Shown one piece after another: positions 58,167-59,292 of a DNA stretch of 59,292 nt. Under the pieces are notes generated by a model, which was given only the letters and a program-made list of their open reading frames with translations, was not told where the DNA came from and made no database searches. Each line of letters starts with the position of its first letter. Positions within the stretch are counted from its first letter, which is position 1. A program made the translations under genes and the position numbers. The stretch is from an uncultured Clostridia bacterium (GTDB lineage: Bacteria > Bacillota > Clostridia > TANB77 > CAG-508). The stretch spans positions 1-59,292 of the forward strand of contig CALXWW010000002.1 of the NCBI GenBank assembly GCA_944392545.1, written 5' to 3'.

Positions 58167-58523
58167 TTATTTATAATCTCTTATTTTCTTATATGCATAA
58201 ATTGCTAAAATCACACATACTACTATAAAAAACATTACAGTTATATCCTCTGTCACACCTGTTTGAGGAAGATTATTCCCTGATGCTGTATTTGTCGTTC
58301 TATTGGTTTGTGGTTGAACTACAGAACCTGTCGTATCATTTATAGTTGTATTTGAATTTAAACTATTTGTTGTATCATTTGTTGATACTGTGTTAGTACT
58401 ATTTGTTCCATTTATAAGATCATCTAAATCTATTATTTCAGATGCTTGTACTTGTATAGTAAATATTCCTACTATTAATAATAAAACAACTATTAAAGCT
58501 ATTATTTTTTTTGAATTTAACAT
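58167..58523 (-). CDS. Small LPQTG-anchored protein
   Basis: 118 aa. Signal peptide (residues 1-28, ending TIQVQA), an acidic EIIDLDDLINGT, a Thr/Asn/Ser-rich low-complexity stalk (about 40-82), then LPQTGVTEDI, a membrane helix and KKIRDYK. This is a canonical sortase sorting signal. No folded domain is visible. Lies tail to tail with the sortase gene. Confidence 0.85.
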   Translation of the reverse strand: MLNSKKIIALIVVLLLIVGIFTIQVQASEIIDLDDLINGTNSTNTVSTNDTTNSLNSNTTINDTTGSVVQPQTNRTTNTASGNNLPQTGVTEDITVMFFIVVCVILAIYAYKKIRDYK

Positions 58524-58703
58524 ATCTTTCCTCTCCTTCTTCTTTAGGTTCGTTTTTATTATTATTTATCTTTTTATGTATTTTATACATGAATAATAAA
58601 ACCTACAATAATATTGTACTATTTTTTAATATATTCGTCAAGTTTTTTAAAAAAATTTATATTAATGTAATATTTTTGTAATTTTGTAATATTTTTGTAA
58701 TAT

Positions 58704-59292
58704 CTAAACATTAAATCTAAATAATACAATATCTCCCTCTTGCATAATATAATCTTTTCCTTCTGAACGTACTAATCCTTTTTCTTTAGCAGCTACCATG
58801 CTTCCTTCTTTTATTAAGTCATTATATGATACAATTTCTGCTCTAATAAATCCTCTTTCTATATCACTATGTATCTTTCCTGCAGCCGTCGGTGCTTTAG
58901 TGCCTTTCTTTATTGTCCACGCTCTTACTTCTGGCTCACCTGCTGTTAAAAATGACATTAATCCTAACAAGCTATAACTTGCCTTTATAACTTTGTCCAA
59001 TCCAGATTCTCCAAGTCCTAATGCTGAAAGCATTTCTTTTTTATCTTCTCCCTCTAAGCTAGCTAACTCTTCCTCTATTTTTACGCAAAGAGGTATTACT
59101 TCTGCATTTTCTTCTTTTGCATATTCAGCTACTTGTTTCACATTTTCATCTTCAAAAGGATTTAATAGTTGTTCTTCGGATACATTTGCAATATATAATA
59201 TTGGTTTTAATGTTAATAAATACGCATCTTTTAATATTTCTTGTTCATCCTCATTAAAATCCAATGTTCTTGCTGACTTTCCTTCTTCTAGA
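58704..59292 (-). CDS. ychF: Redox-regulated ATPase YchF (partial, C-terminal part)
   Basis: The frame is open to the window edge (LEEGKSARTLDFNEDEQEIL at the edge), so the N-terminal G domain lies outside. Visible: KPILYIANVSEEQL, EEELASLEGEDKKEML, SLLGLMSFLTAGEPEVRAWTI, and the TGS domain KAPTAAGKIHSDIERGFIRAEIVSYNDL to the C-terminal EGDIVLFRFNV, typical of YchF/Ola1. The Obg-family ATPase binds ribosomes. Confidence 0.95.
   Translation of the reverse strand, partial: LEEGKSARTLDFNEDEQEILKDAYLLTLKPILYIANVSEEQLLNPFEDENVKQVAEYAKEENAEVIPLCVKIEEELASLEGEDKKEMLSALGLGESGLDKVIKASYSLLGLMSFLTAGEPEVRAWTIKKGTKAPTAAGKIHSDIERGFIRAEIVSYNDLIKEGSMVAAKEKGLVRSEGKDYIMQEGDIVLFRFNV

Noticed and set aside
1..59292. 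CRISPR array, prophage structural genes or toxin-antitoxin pair
   Set aside because: No regularly spaced repeats, capsid/tail proteins or paired small toxin genes were seen; the only mobile traces are the integrase remnant and the GC-rich cassette.

Overview
The window is about 59 kb of very AT-rich DNA (G+C near 28-30% by eye) from a low-GC Gram-positive, most likely an uncultured gut Clostridia lineage. The signs are PolC-type DNA polymerase, sortase with LPXTG-like substrates, SpoVB-like flippase, YsdA-type and CMP-kinase-like proteins, strong AGGAGG ribosome binding sites and TTGACN-17-TAWAAT promoters. Almost every gene lies on the minus strand, so the window sits on one replichore. No rRNA, tRNA or CRISPR array was seen; one RNA gene (RNase P RNA) is clear.

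Layout. 0.1-1.3 kb: decayed tyrosine integrase. 1.5-7.3 kb: histidine phosphatase, a GNAT-DUF402 fusion, secA and a membrane-anchored protein. 7.4-15.2 kb: short conserved and hypothetical genes, murD and a CMP-kinase-like gene. 15.2-22 kb: repair block uvrA, PHP nucleotidase and uvrB, interrupted by a GC-rich foreign cassette. 22-26.7 kb: truncated response regulator, L,D-transpeptidase, membrane protein, rnpB. 26.7-34.2 kb: gpsA-plsY-der, two GT-C-like membrane proteins, dCMP deaminase, rpmF. 34.4-41.3 kb: asnB, SOS-type dinD, cell-surface proteins with sorting signals and rdgB. 41.3-48.3 kb: ppdK, DUF1294, two ATP-grasp paralogues and a flippase. 48.3-49.1 kb: a long spacer with a DnaA-box cluster. 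49.1-57.3 kb: pyrH-frr-uppS-cdsA-rseP-polC. The end holds a sortase, its likely LPQTG substrate and a partial ychF.

Main observation. Four conserved genes, two of them normally essential (uvrB, asnB, polC, rseP), look broken, but each is intact if one base is skipped at an in-frame CGG codon. There are six such sites (three in uvrB), and in every one the frame resumes as GGA or GGT; at five of them this restores a glycine that is invariant in the family (Walker A of Uvr[12 protein letters not shown] of PolC, IPLGGY of RseP, LLGHKRL of AsnB, RLGEFD of UvrB). A by-eye scan of all coding sequence found about a hundred out-of-frame CGG triplets but only one other in-frame CGG in a native-looking gene, plus two in the GC-rich foreign ORF. 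This suggests that CGG is not used as an arginine codon here and instead acts as a +1 frameshift (or four-base, CGGA/CGGT) signal. The integrase, by contrast, is damaged by ordinary poly-A length changes.
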